Below, in pieces: positions 1-6,377 of a stretch of 10,187 bases of DNA. A model generated the notes under the pieces. That model did no database searches and had not been told where the DNA came from. It saw only the letters and a program-made list of their open reading frames with translations. Made by a program: the position numbers and the translations under genes. Source of the DNA: Anaerolineales bacterium (lineage in GTDB: Bacteria; Chloroflexota; Anaerolineae; Anaerolineales; E44-bin32); assembly GCA_030668545.1 (NCBI GenBank), contig DAOUTT010000044.1, forward strand, positions 1 to 10,187, read 5' to 3'. Position 1 is the first letter of the stretch. Each line of letters starts with the position of its first letter.

Positions 1-320
1 AAGAAGCGGAACCTGAGGAAACCATTGAAGAGGTAGAACCCGAGGAAGCCGCGGAAGACGCAGAACCTGAGGAAGCCACGGGAGAAGTGGAACCAGAGGA
101 AGCCGCGGAAGAAGCGGAACCCGAGGAAGCCGCGGAAGAGGCGGAACCTGAGGAAGCCGCGGAAGAAGCGGAACCCGAGGAAGCCGTTGAAGAAGCAGAA
201 CCAGAGGAAGCCGCGGAAGAAGCGGAACCCGAGGAAGCCGTTGAAGAAGCAGAACCAGAGGAAGCCGCGGAAGAAGCTGATTCTGATGAAGACACTCCCG
301 AGGAGATTGAAGAGGAGTAG
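1..320 (+). CDS. C-terminal end of an acidic Glu/Pro/Ala repeat protein (5' end outside window)
   Basis: The reading frame is open from the first base (first full codon at 3) to a TAG at 318-320, giving 105 visible residues. Because there is no stop upstream, the GTG at 87 is probably internal and the gene starts left of the window. The visible part has ten tandem nine-residue units of the type EPEEAAEEA, then a short acidic end (DSDEDTPEEIEEE). It contains no Lys or Arg at all, so the tail is extremely negatively charged. It has no hydrophobic stretch and should be disordered or form a solvent-exposed single helix. I do not recognise the parent protein. Such tails occur as C-terminal extensions on ribosomal proteins, chaperones and other cytoplasmic proteins, so it may be an appendage on a known domain. 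The terminator-like hairpin behind it suggests a transcription unit separate from clpC. Confidence 0.75.
   Translation, partial: EAEPEETIEEVEPEEAAEDAEPEEATGEVEPEEAAEEAEPEEAAEEAEPEEAAEEAEPEEAVEEAEPEEAAEEAEPEEAVEEAEPEEAAEEADSDEDTPEEIEEE
9..278 (+). repeat. Ten-copy 27-bp in-frame tandem repeat
   Basis: Ten consecutive 27-bp units with no length variation encode E-P-E-E-x-x-x-E-x, with x mostly Ala or Val. Units 1-3 are the most diverged (they carry T-I, E-D, T-G and G-E-V variants). Units 7-8 (171-224) and 9-10 (225-278) form a 54-bp higher-order repeat that is identical at 53 of 54 bases, the only difference being the last base. This indicates recent duplication or gene conversion at the 3' end of the array. 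All unit boundaries keep the reading frame. Confidence 0.95.
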
Positions 321-359
321 CCCACCACTGGCGGATCCTGAACGTTACTATCTGAAGTT

Positions 360-389
360 AACCGGGCGTGTACTTGAGCGCCCGGTTTT
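360..389 (+). terminator. Probable intrinsic terminator after the acidic-repeat gene
   Basis: A perfect 9-bp stem (AACCGGGCG at 360-368 pairing with CGCCCGGTT at 379-387) encloses a 10-nt loop. It runs into only four T residues (386-389), partly inside the stem. The stem is strong but the U-tract is short. It lies 39 bp after the stop codon of the upstream gene and upstream of the clpC promoter. Confidence 0.6.
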
Positions 390-437
390 GATATCGATGG
401 AGATATGGTCCCATTTCAGCAAACACAATCTAAACTT

Positions 438-446
438 TGGTAGAAT
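438..446 (+). promoter_or_regulatory. Extended -10 promoter for clpC
   Basis: TGG-TAGAAT (438-446) matches an extended -10 element (TGn followed by a five-of-six match to TATAAT). No convincing -35 hexamer lies at the usual distance, which is tolerated by extended -10 promoters. Transcription would start near 453, giving a leader of about 40 nt. The dnaA promoter candidate at 4832-4840 has almost the same core. No CIRCE-type inverted repeat or CtsR-like heptad operator was seen here. Confidence 0.45.
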
Positions 447-493
447 AGGATATACATGGGGGGAATTGCACTGTAAGGTGCGGAGGATATCAA

Positions 494-2986
494 GTGGCTG
501 ACAAGATGGAACGCTTCACGCAACGGGCACGACGAGTATTAAGCTTGGCCCATGAAGAAGCGGAAAGGTTGCACCATAACTACATAGGTACTGAACACCT
601 CCTCCTGGGTTTAATGCGTGAGGAAGGTGGTGTTGCTGGACGGGTTTTACGCGAACTGGGCCTGGAAACCGACCGGGTGAAGGAGATGGTGGAGCGGCTA
701 ACAGGTGTCGGCCGCCATACATCGGGCAGGATTGAACTGGCTCCAGCTACTGAACAGGTGCTGCAAGTAGCGATCGAAGAAGCGCGACGGATGGGGCACC
801 ACTATATTGGCACTGAGCACCTGCTCCTGGCGATGGTCCGTCAAGGTGAGGGGGTTGGCATCGAGGTATTGCGGCGGCTTGGAATCACACCTGAGCAAAT
901 CCGACGCCAAACACGTCGAATACTTCAGGAGAGTTCATCGCGCCGGTCGGCACAGAGGGAGCGATCGAAAAAGACAGAAACAGAACCTAAAACTCCCCTC
1001 GTAGATCAGCTGGCAACAAACCTGACCGAGTTGGCTGAAGAGTCTAAGCTCGATCCTGTCATTGGCCGCGAGATGGAAATTGAGCGGGTAATACAAATCC
1101 TTGCTCGCAGAACAAAAAACAATCCGGCTCTGATTGGAGAACCGGGTGTCGGCAAGACAGCGATTGTAGAGGGTTTGGCGCAGCGGATAGTTGCTGGCGA
1201 GATCCCCGGTCCGCTGCTCGGCAAACGTGTCCTACAACTCGACGTCGGCTCTCTTGTTGCGGGGACGATGTACCGCGGCCAGTTCGAAGAGCGCCTTAAG
1301 CGCGTTATTGATGAGTTGAAATCATCAGAGGCGATTCTCTTCATCGATGAGGTGCATATGCTCGTCGGTGCAGGTTCCGCAGGGTCATCGGTCGATGCCG
1401 CTAATATTCTAAAACCAGCGCTCTCCCGCGGCGAATTACAGGTGATTGGGGCGACTACTCTAGATGAGTATCGGAAACATATCGAGAATGATGCTGCTTT
1501 GGAGCGACGCTTCCAGCCGGTGATGGTGGAAGAACCGACAATCGAGGAGACGATCAGTATATTGCGTGGCGTTCGCAAGCCTTACGAAAACCATCACAAG
1601 CTTATCATCACCGATGAGGCGCTAGAATCTGCTGCCCATCTCTCCGCTCGTTACGTATCCGACCGTTTCCTCCCCGATAAAGCTATCGATTTAATCGATG
1701 AATCCGCTTCACGTGTGAGGATGTATAAAAGTCCAGAGGCAGTCTCGCTGCGAGAGATCATTAAGAACCTGCGCGAGACGCGCGAGGCGCATGCCCTTGC
1801 CGTGGACGAAGCGCGCCAAGAAGATGCGCAAGAGTTGGTCGAACGTGAAGAGGAGCTTGAAGCGGAGCTAGCATTACTCCGGACCGCTTGGGACCGCAGC
1901 GAGAGCGGACCGCGCGTGACGAAGGAAGATATCGCCGAAGTAGTCTCAATGTGGACGGGCGTTCCTGTGATGCAGATCGCGGAGGCGGAATCCGAGCGAT
2001 TGCTTCAAATGGAGGAAGCCATCCATGAGCGCATCATCGGCCAGGATGAGGCGATCAATGCGATCTCAAAAGCTGTACGCCGATCTCGAGCTGGCTTAAA
2101 GGATCCCAAGCGACCGATTGGATCTTTCGTCTTCTTGGGCCCAACTGGCGTGGGTAAAACCGAGCTGACCAAAGCGTTGGCGGAATTCATGTTCGGCACC
2201 GAAGATGCGCTTATCCAGATCGACATGTCGGAGTTGATGGAGCGCCACTCGGTGAGCCGACTCGTCGGCGCGCCGCCAGGTTATATTGGCTACGATGATG
2301 CCGGGCAATTAACCGAGGCCATCCGGCGACGACCTTACTCCATCATTGTGTTTGATGAGGTGGAGAAAGCGCACCAAGAGGCCCATAATATGCTCTTGCA
2401 GATTATGGAAGAGGGTCAACTCTCTGATGCCCGCGGCCGGAAGGTTGACTTCCGCAATGCTATCATCGTCATGACCTCAAACGTAGGTGCGGATTTGATC
2501 AAGCGTCAAGCACAGTTGGGCTTCGACCTCCCACAGGACGAAGATGCCGAGGAGCGTCTCGCGTATGACGAGATGCACAAGAAACTGACCGAGGCCATGA
2601 AGAAGGTGTTCCGGCCGGAATTTCTAAACAGGGTCGACTCTATTGTGGTTTTCCATGCCCTAAGCAAAGAGCAAATCTCGCAAATCGTAGACCTCGAGCT
2701 GGCGAAACTATCGAAGCGTTTGGATGAGCATGAAATCAAGCTTCATATTACAGATGGGGCCAGGGCGAAGCTCGCTGAACTTGGGTATGACCCGGAAATG
2801 GGTGCGAGGCCGTTGCGACGGGTGATCCAAAATAAAGTGGAGGACCAGCTTTCAGATGAATTGCTGTCAGGGCAATTTGCCGCCGGTGATGAAATCGTCG
2901 TGGATGTCGAGGAAGATGAGATCATTCTTCGCCTCGCTTCCGAGGAGCCGGAGGATGAGCCTCAAACAGCCGTGGCTGCGGGGTGA
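494..2986 (+). CDS. clpC: ClpC, AAA+ protein unfoldase of the Hsp100 family
   Basis: ATP-driven hexameric unfoldase that threads misfolded or tagged cytosolic proteins into the ClpP protease. The start is GTG at 494, chosen because GGAGG (482-486) sits 7 nt upstream; an ATG four codons later fits the ribosome site less well. The protein has 830 residues, the usual ClpC length. Domains: double Clp-N repeat (about 5-145, each half with an IGTEHLLL motif), a basic linker (about 146-165), AAA-1 with Walker A GEPGVGKT (215-222), Walker B ILFIDEVH (281-288), pore Tyr260 and the Arg pair 338-339, a ClpC-length coiled M-domain (about 415-470), and AAA-2 with Walker A GPTGVGKT (549-556), Walker B FDEVEKAH (620-627), pore loop GYIG (596-599), ClpP-docking LGF (675-677), arginine finger R713 and sensor-2 R772. 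The Glu residues matching the phospho-arginine-binding pair of Bacillus ClpC appear to be E34 and E108. No ctsR or mcsAB lies alongside. Confidence 0.97.
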   Translation: MADKMERFTQRARRVLSLAHEEAERLHHNYIGTEHLLLGLMREEGGVAGRVLRELGLETDRVKEMVERLTGVGRHTSGRIELAPATEQVLQVAIEEARRMGHHYIGTEHLLLAMVRQGEGVGIEVLRRLGITPEQIRRQTRRILQESSSRRSAQRERSKKTETEPKTPLVDQLATNLTELAEESKLDPVIGREMEIERVIQILARRTKNNPALIGEPGVGKTAIVEGLAQRIVAGEIPGPLLGKRVLQLDVGSLVAGTMYRGQFEERLKRVIDELKSSEAILFIDEVHMLVGAGSAGSSVDAANILKPALSRGELQVIGATTLDEYRKHIENDAALERRFQPVMVEEPTIEETISILRGVRKPYENHHKLIITDEALESAAHLSARYVSDRFLPDKAIDLIDESASRVRMYKSPEAVSLREIIKNLRETREAHALAVDEARQEDAQELVEREEELEAELALLRTAWDRSESGPRVTKEDIAEVVSMWTGVPVMQIAEAESERLLQMEEAIHERIIGQDEAINAISKAVRRSRAGLKDPKRPIGSFVFLGPTGVGKTELTKALAEFMFGTEDALIQIDMSELMERHSVSRLVGAPPGYIGYDDAGQLTEAIRRRPYSIIVFDEVEKAHQEAHNMLLQIMEEGQLSDARGRKVDFRNAIIVMTSNVGADLIKRQAQLGFDLPQDEDAEERLAYDEMHKKLTEAMKKVFRPEFLNRVDSIVVFHALSKEQISQIVDLELAKLSKRLDEHEIKLHITDGARAKLAELGYDPEMGARPLRRVIQNKVEDQLSDELLSGQFAAGDEIVVDVEEDEIILRLASEEPEDEPQTAVAAG

Positions 2987-3009
2987 ACGGAACTCCCTGA
3001 TAATGACCC

Positions 3010-3041
3010 AAGGGCCCGACTTCATGTCGGGCCTTTTGTTT
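3010..3041 (+). terminator. Intrinsic terminator after clpC
   Basis: A stem of about ten pairs (GGCCCGAC at 3013-3020 with GTCGGGCC at 3026-3033, extended by flanking A-T and one G-U pair) closes a 5-nt loop TTCAT. It is followed by TTTTGTTT (3034-3041). It begins 24 bp after the clpC stop and should end the clpC transcript, so radA needs its own promoter or read-through. Confidence 0.88.
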
Positions 3042-3066
3042 CCTGGGCGCGAGCTAACTGTATAAT
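3036..3066 (+). promoter_or_regulatory. Promoter for radA with very short leader
   Basis: A perfect TATAAT lies at 3061-3066. The best -35 is TTGTTT (3036-3041) at a 19-bp spacing, which overlaps the T-tract of the clpC terminator, so it is weak. Initiation would be near 3073, leaving only about 11 nt before the radA GTG. The purine-rich GAGGTGG (3074-3080) would then sit at the very 5' end of the message. Confidence 0.5.
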
Positions 3067-3083
3067 CTTGATGAGGTGGATGA

Positions 3084-4454
3084 GTGGCTAAATCTCGAAC
3101 GCAATATATCTGTCAGGAATGTGGGCGGACGGCGCCGAAAGCTTTGGGGCGCTGCCCGCAGTGCGGCGCTTGGAGCAGTATGGTTGAAGAAATTGTGGCG
3201 CCGCCCCGGCAAAGAAAACACAGCGCCGGGTTACTGAGTGCGAGTACGCCGAAGCGCTTATCTGAAATATCAGGTGATCCAGAGGAAAGGATTCCTCTGG
3301 GGATTGAGGAGTTCGCAAGAGTTCTCGGCGGCGGGATTGTCCCGGGATCGGTGGTTTTGATCGGTGGTGATCCCGGTATTGGGAAATCGACATTGCTGCT
3401 GCAAATGGTACTCGCAATGTCTGAGCGCGAACGTGTTCTCTATGTCTCCGGTGAGGAATCCGAGCGCCAGATAAAGACGAGAGCCCATCGGCTTGCTCGA
3501 TCCGAAACCATATCCCAGGATTTGTTCGTCCTGGCCGAGACAGATCTGCAGATCATTACCCAGCACACCGAGCAGGTTGCCCCGAGCGCACTGGTAATTG
3601 ACTCGATTCAGACGATACACTTCTCAGAACTTGAATCTAGCGCCGGTTCTATAACCCAGGTTCGGGAGTGTGCGGCCCAACTTCAACGCCTGGCAAAGTC
3701 TTCCGGGATTGCCGTCTTCCTTGTTGGACATGTGACCAAAGAGGGAGCGATCGCTGGTCCGCGCGTGATGGAACACATCGTCGATACCGTGCTTTATCTG
3801 GAGGGTGATCCCTACCATGCCTATCGCATCCTGCGCTCGGTGAAGAATCGCTTCGGTCCGACCACCGAAGTTGGTGTTTTCGAAATGCAGCAACACGGGT
3901 TGGTTGAAGTACCAAATCCCTCCGAGGCATTTCTCGCAGAGCGTGTTGTGAACGCCCCGGGTTCGGCCGTAGCGGTGACGATGGAGGGCACGCGCCCTCT
4001 TCTGGTCGAGATTCAGGGCCTCACCAGCAAGACATCGTTTGGACACCCCCGCCGTACAGCCAATGGCATCGACATTCAACGTTTGCTCCTCACCGTCGCC
4101 GTACTCTCAAGGAGGGTTGGCATTCGCCTTGACGACCAGGACGTCTTCATCAATGTTGTGGGCGGGATGCACATCAGTGAGCCAGCTGCCGATCTGGCAA
4201 CTGCAATCGCCATTGCCTCCTCGTTGTCAGACGAACCGGTTCCTGCGGATGTCGCTCTTATCGGTGAGGTTGGACTCACGGGTGAGTTGAGGGCGGTAGC
4301 GCAGATCCCTGCACGACTGCATGAGGCGGCTAAACTCGGTTTCAAGCGGGTTGTGATTCCAAAGCAGGTGCGCGGAGAACCTCCTGCACCTGCAGGATTG
4401 GAGATCATAGCCGCGCGTTCTGTGAGGGAAGTAGCCGCGCTGCTGTTGGTGTGA
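3084..4454 (+). CDS. radA: RadA (Sms), DNA repair/recombination ATPase
   Basis: RecA-like ATPase that promotes branch migration and D-loop extension during homologous recombination and processing of stalled forks. It starts at GTG 3084, with GAGGTGG a few bases upstream, and has 456 residues, normal for the family. Visible parts: an N-terminal zinc finger with CxxC at 10-13 and 24-27; Walker A GGDPGIGKST at 94-103; Walker B ALVIDS at 169-174; the RadA-specific KNRFG motif at 254-258; and a C-terminal Lon-protease-like domain. In that domain the segment around 366-372 reads EPAADLA, so the catalytic Ser of Lon is absent, as is normal for RadA, and the domain is structural or DNA-guiding. The gene follows clpC in the same direction, a pairing known from the ctsR-mcsA-mcsB-clpC-radA region of Firmicutes, but here a strong terminator separates the two. 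Confidence 0.97.
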   Translation: MAKSRTQYICQECGRTAPKALGRCPQCGAWSSMVEEIVAPPRQRKHSAGLLSASTPKRLSEISGDPEERIPLGIEEFARVLGGGIVPGSVVLIGGDPGIGKSTLLLQMVLAMSERERVLYVSGEESERQIKTRAHRLARSETISQDLFVLAETDLQIITQHTEQVAPSALVIDSIQTIHFSELESSAGSITQVRECAAQLQRLAKSSGIAVFLVGHVTKEGAIAGPRVMEHIVDTVLYLEGDPYHAYRILRSVKNRFGPTTEVGVFEMQQHGLVEVPNPSEAFLAERVVNAPGSAVAVTMEGTRPLLVEIQGLTSKTSFGHPRRTANGIDIQRLLLTVAVLSRRVGIRLDDQDVFINVVGGMHISEPAADLATAIAIASSLSDEPVPADVALIGEVGLTGELRAVAQIPARLHEAAKLGFKRVVIPKQVRGEPPAPAGLEIIAARSVREVAALLLV

Positions 4455-4584
4455 AAATTAACGGGACGAACCTGGAATGCGCCTATTACTACCCCGAATT
4501 GGCGCAAGAGACACCTCTCATTATCTAATTACAATAGGCGAACCCGCAATTATCAGGTTTGTTCCATTGTCTCGCGGTGCGTCA

Positions 4585-4630
4585 ACCCTTATAAAGTCTT
4601 TAAGGTTAGGCGAAGCTTAGCAAATGTATG
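4585..4630 (+). repeat. Diverged direct repeat upstream of dnaA, copy 1
   Basis: This copy has an AT-rich head (CCTTA ... TTTAAGG) followed by GGTTAGG and AGCTTAGC. The core 4599-4630 matches copy 2 (4787-4818) at 23 of 32 positions without gaps. The sequences upstream of both cores are also alike if small gaps are allowed (ACCCTTATAAAG versus ACCTTAAATC). The head can fold as a small hairpin (CCTTA with TAAGG). The spacing between copies is 188 bp. Confidence 0.5.
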
Positions 4631-4767
4631 TATGTAGAGTGTTTATATCCGCAGATGTGGGGGTCTGATTGGCGAAGTAGTATGTATCTAGGGATGCGGA
4701 AAGAGCTGATGACTTGCTGGATTTGCGAAGGGAAAATCGGAGCTGAATCTTTCTTTAACATTACGCG

Positions 4768-4818
4768 ACCTTAAATCTTTAAAAGTTTTTAGGTTCAGGG
4801 GGGCTTAGCTATTGTAGG
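4768..4818 (+). repeat. Diverged direct repeat upstream of dnaA, copy 2
   Basis: Second copy of the element at 4585-4630, ending in GGCTTAGCTATTGTAGG. Its right end contains the candidate -35 hexamer TTGTAG of the dnaA promoter, so the duplicated segment may have carried promoter or operator sequence. ACCT (4769-4772) and AGGT (4791-4794) can close a small AT-rich hairpin, paralleling copy 1. Confidence 0.5.
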
Positions 4819-4840
4819 TGCGACCGCGATTTGCTAGAAT
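4812..4840 (+). promoter_or_regulatory. Promoter for dnaA
   Basis: TTGTAG (4812-4817) and TAGAAT (4835-4840) are separated by 17 bp, and TGC immediately before the hexamer makes an extended -10. The core TTTGCTAGAAT resembles the clpC promoter's TTTGGTAGAAT. Initiation near 4847 would give a leader of about 199 nt before dnaA. Confidence 0.55.
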
Positions 4841-4868
4841 CGAGTAACTGTGGGAGAGAGAATTTTCA

Positions 4869-4919
4869 ATGAAAAGGAGGAGTGCCCACGGTCCTCCAAA
4901 CATCGCAGTGGATCGGTAG
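4869..4919 (+). CDS. Possible 16-residue leader ORF upstream of dnaA
   Basis: ATG to TAG frame encoding MKRRSAHGPPNIAVDR, lying about 22 nt after the predicted transcription start. A GGGAGAGAG stretch is upstream but at a long spacing (about 12 nt from its GGAG). The internal GGAGGA of the first leader hairpin lies inside this frame. It resembles no ribosomal L34 (rpmH) or other known small protein. It may be a chance ORF. Confidence 0.15.
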   Translation: MKRRSAHGPPNIAVDR

Positions 4920-4972
4920 ATCGTTTCCTCAACGACCGCAGACCAACCTGCGATTTACCACCTGGGTGTAAA

Positions 4973-5012
4973 CCCGACATTTGAAAATGGCAAGCGCCCG
5001 ACACTTGAAATG
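4973..5012 (+). repeat. Short direct repeat just upstream of dnaA
   Basis: CCCGACATTTGAAAATG (4973-4989) and CCCGACACTTGAAATG (4997-5012) are near-identical with a 24-bp period, differing by one substitution and one base of length. They lie in the dnaA leader immediately before the ribosome-binding site and overlap the final hairpin. They could act as a pair of protein sites or as alternative RNA pairing partners. Confidence 0.6.
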
Positions 5013-5045
5013 AGTGAAAACCATTCGGGCTCCTTGGAGGCGTGA

Positions 5046-6377
5046 ATGAACGCGGAGCGACACTGGCAGGCAGCGCTCGGTCAACTACAGATGGAAATGC
5101 CGCGAGCAGCTTACGACACCTGGGTTCGTGACGCGGAGTTTATCGCCTACGAAGACGGAAATTTCATCATCGGCGTACAAAATGCCTACGCTCGTGATTG
5201 GCTTGAAGATCGTTTGTTATCCACCGCAAAGCGCGTTCTAACCGGAATCCTCAGCCGAACAGTTGGCGTGAAATTCGTCGTTTGGCAAGGGGATTCATCC
5301 GTTGACGATCCGCTCGAACCGGCATTAGACCCCCCTGAGCTTTGTGACGATCGCGACCGGCTCGCGTCCTCGATAAACAATCGATATACTTTCGAGACAT
5401 TTGTTGTCGGGAAAGGCAACCGGCTGGCGCACGCTGCCGCGCAGGCTGTCGCAGAGAGTCCGGCGAAAGCCTATAACCCGTTGTTTCTCTACGGTGGGGT
5501 TGGGCTCGGGAAAACACATCTACTGCATGCAATAGGGCATGAGTGCCTCGACGCGGGATTACAGGTCCGCTATGTTTCCTCAGAGGAGTTCACAAACGAT
5601 CTGGTCGATGCCATTCGCTCACGAAACACAGCGGTTTTTCGCGAGCGCTACCGCAGAGTTGATGTCCTTCTGATTGATGATATTCAGTTCATCGCCGGTA
5701 AGGAAGCGACCCAGGAAGAGTTCTTCCACACTTTTAACACACTCCATGGGCAGGAAAAACAAGTTGTAATTTCTTCAGACCGATCACCGAAGGCTTTCGT
5801 GACGCTCGAAGAGCGATTGCGCTCACGCTTCGAATGGGGTTTGACAGCGGATATCCATGCGCCAGATTATGAGACAAGATTGGCAATTCTTCGATCGAGA
5901 GCGGAACGATTGGGGCGGGAAGCCCCCGACGAAATATTGAGCGAGATCGCCGAGCGTGTACAGAGCAACATTCGCGAACTCGAGGGCGCACTCACCCGAG
6001 TTCTCGCCTACGCCGACCTTCGCTGCGAAATCCTAACCCCCAACCTTGTTGATGCTGCATTGGCAGATATGGTCGTTCACACAAGCAGCGTGACAACTGA
6101 GCAGATCATCTCCGTGGTTGCAGACCAATATGGGATAGAGGAGAGCCGGCTTCTCAGCCGTGAACGCTCGAGAGAGGTGGCTTTCCCGCGGCAGATTGCA
6201 ATGTATCTGATCCGCGAGGAAACGAGTAGTTCCTTACCAAAAATTGGCGAGGCTCTCGGCGGACGCGATCACACAACTGTTATGTATGGTTGTGGGAAAA
6301 TTGCCGACCAGCTTGAAATCGATGATGCTTTGCGTCGGCAGGTTGTGGCTCTGCGAGACCGTATCTATTCCCATTAG
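5046..6377 (+). CDS. dnaA: DnaA, chromosomal replication initiator
   Basis: AAA+ initiator that binds DnaA boxes at oriC, melts the origin and loads the helicase; it also acts as a transcription factor. It starts at ATG 5046 with GGAGG (5036-5040) 5 nt upstream. It has 443 residues, within the family range. Domain I occupies about 1-80 (helicase and partner contacts), followed by a short linker (domain II, about 81-112). Domain III has Walker A GGVGLGKT (150-157), Walker B LLIDDIQF (208-215), sensor 1 around 241-248, the arginine finger probably R261 in LRSRFEWG, and sensor 2 R310 in NIRELEGAL. Domain IV has the basic segment FPRQIAMYL (380-388) and the signature GGRDHTTV (405-412). dnaN, recF, gyrB and rpmH, which often adjoin dnaA, are not here. 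An autoregulatory site is not obvious; one TTATCCACC (5217-5225), one base from a consensus DnaA box, lies inside the coding sequence. Confidence 0.97.
   Translation: MNAERHWQAALGQLQMEMPRAAYDTWVRDAEFIAYEDGNFIIGVQNAYARDWLEDRLLSTAKRVLTGILSRTVGVKFVVWQGDSSVDDPLEPALDPPELCDDRDRLASSINNRYTFETFVVGKGNRLAHAAAQAVAESPAKAYNPLFLYGGVGLGKTHLLHAIGHECLDAGLQVRYVSSEEFTNDLVDAIRSRNTAVFRERYRRVDVLLIDDIQFIAGKEATQEEFFHTFNTLHGQEKQVVISSDRSPKAFVTLEERLRSRFEWGLTADIHAPDYETRLAILRSRAERLGREAPDEILSEIAERVQSNIRELEGALTRVLAYADLRCEILTPNLVDAALADMVVHTSSVTTEQIISVVADQYGIEESRLLSRERSREVAFPRQIAMYLIREETSSSLPKIGEALGGRDHTTVMYGCGKIADQLEIDDALRRQVVALRDRIYSH

Larger units (their letters stand above)
4455..4830. other. Non-coding region between radA and the dnaA promoter
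   Basis: No convincing gene was found. A 47-codon frame (4477-4620, ATG start) has no ribosome site and no recognisable product. Just after radA, TGCGCC (4478-4483) can pair with GGCGCA (4501-4506), or the overlapping CGCCTATT (4480-4487) can pair with AATAGGCG (4533-4540). These are mutually exclusive hairpins without a T-run, so a radA terminator is uncertain. GGCGAA occurs at 4537, 4609 and 4671. ATGT is repeated three times at 4624-4635. A diverged direct repeat is listed separately. No clear cluster of TTATCCACA-type DnaA boxes was seen, so an origin is not demonstrated. Confidence 0.6.
4847..5045 (+). promoter_or_regulatory. Hairpin-rich 5' leader of dnaA
   Basis: The region between the predicted transcription start and the dnaA ATG has successive inverted repeats. 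They are GGAGGA/TCCTCC (4876-4881 with 4892-4897), CGCAG/CTGCG (4937-4941 with 4948-4952), TTTA-CAC/GTG-TAAA with one bulged C (4954-4972), and GCCCGA/TCGGGC (4996-5001 with 5025-5030). The last encloses CACT/AGTG (5002-5005 with 5013-5016) and ends six bases before the ribosome site GGAGG (5036-5040). An earlier CCCGA (4973-4977) could compete for the same TCGGG, giving two alternative folds near the ribosome site. This does not match any riboswitch class I recognise. Individual stems are short, so function is inferred only. Confidence 0.35.

Noticed and set aside
187..501. 104-codon + strand ORF overlapping the acidic-repeat gene
   Set aside because: It is a frame shadow of the 27-bp repeat (Lys/Arg/Asn-rich translation) and runs through the terminator and clpC promoter.
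1006..1578. 190-codon minus-strand ORF opposite clpC
   Set aside because: Antisense shadow of the conserved AAA-1 coding region; Ser/Arg-rich composition, no ribosome site and no recognisable domain.
3624..4079. 151-codon minus-strand ORF opposite radA
   Set aside because: Antisense shadow of a clearly conserved RadA sequence with no supporting signals.
4076..4507. 143-codon minus-strand ORF covering the radA 3' end
   Set aside because: Mostly antisense to the conserved Lon-like domain; composition is that of a shadow.
4477..4620. 47-codon + strand frame after radA
   Set aside because: No ribosome-binding site, no recognisable product, and it ends inside the duplicated element; treated as chance.
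4624..4635. ATGT x3 microsatellite
   Set aside because: Three copies only; not enough to suggest a functional or phase-variable repeat.
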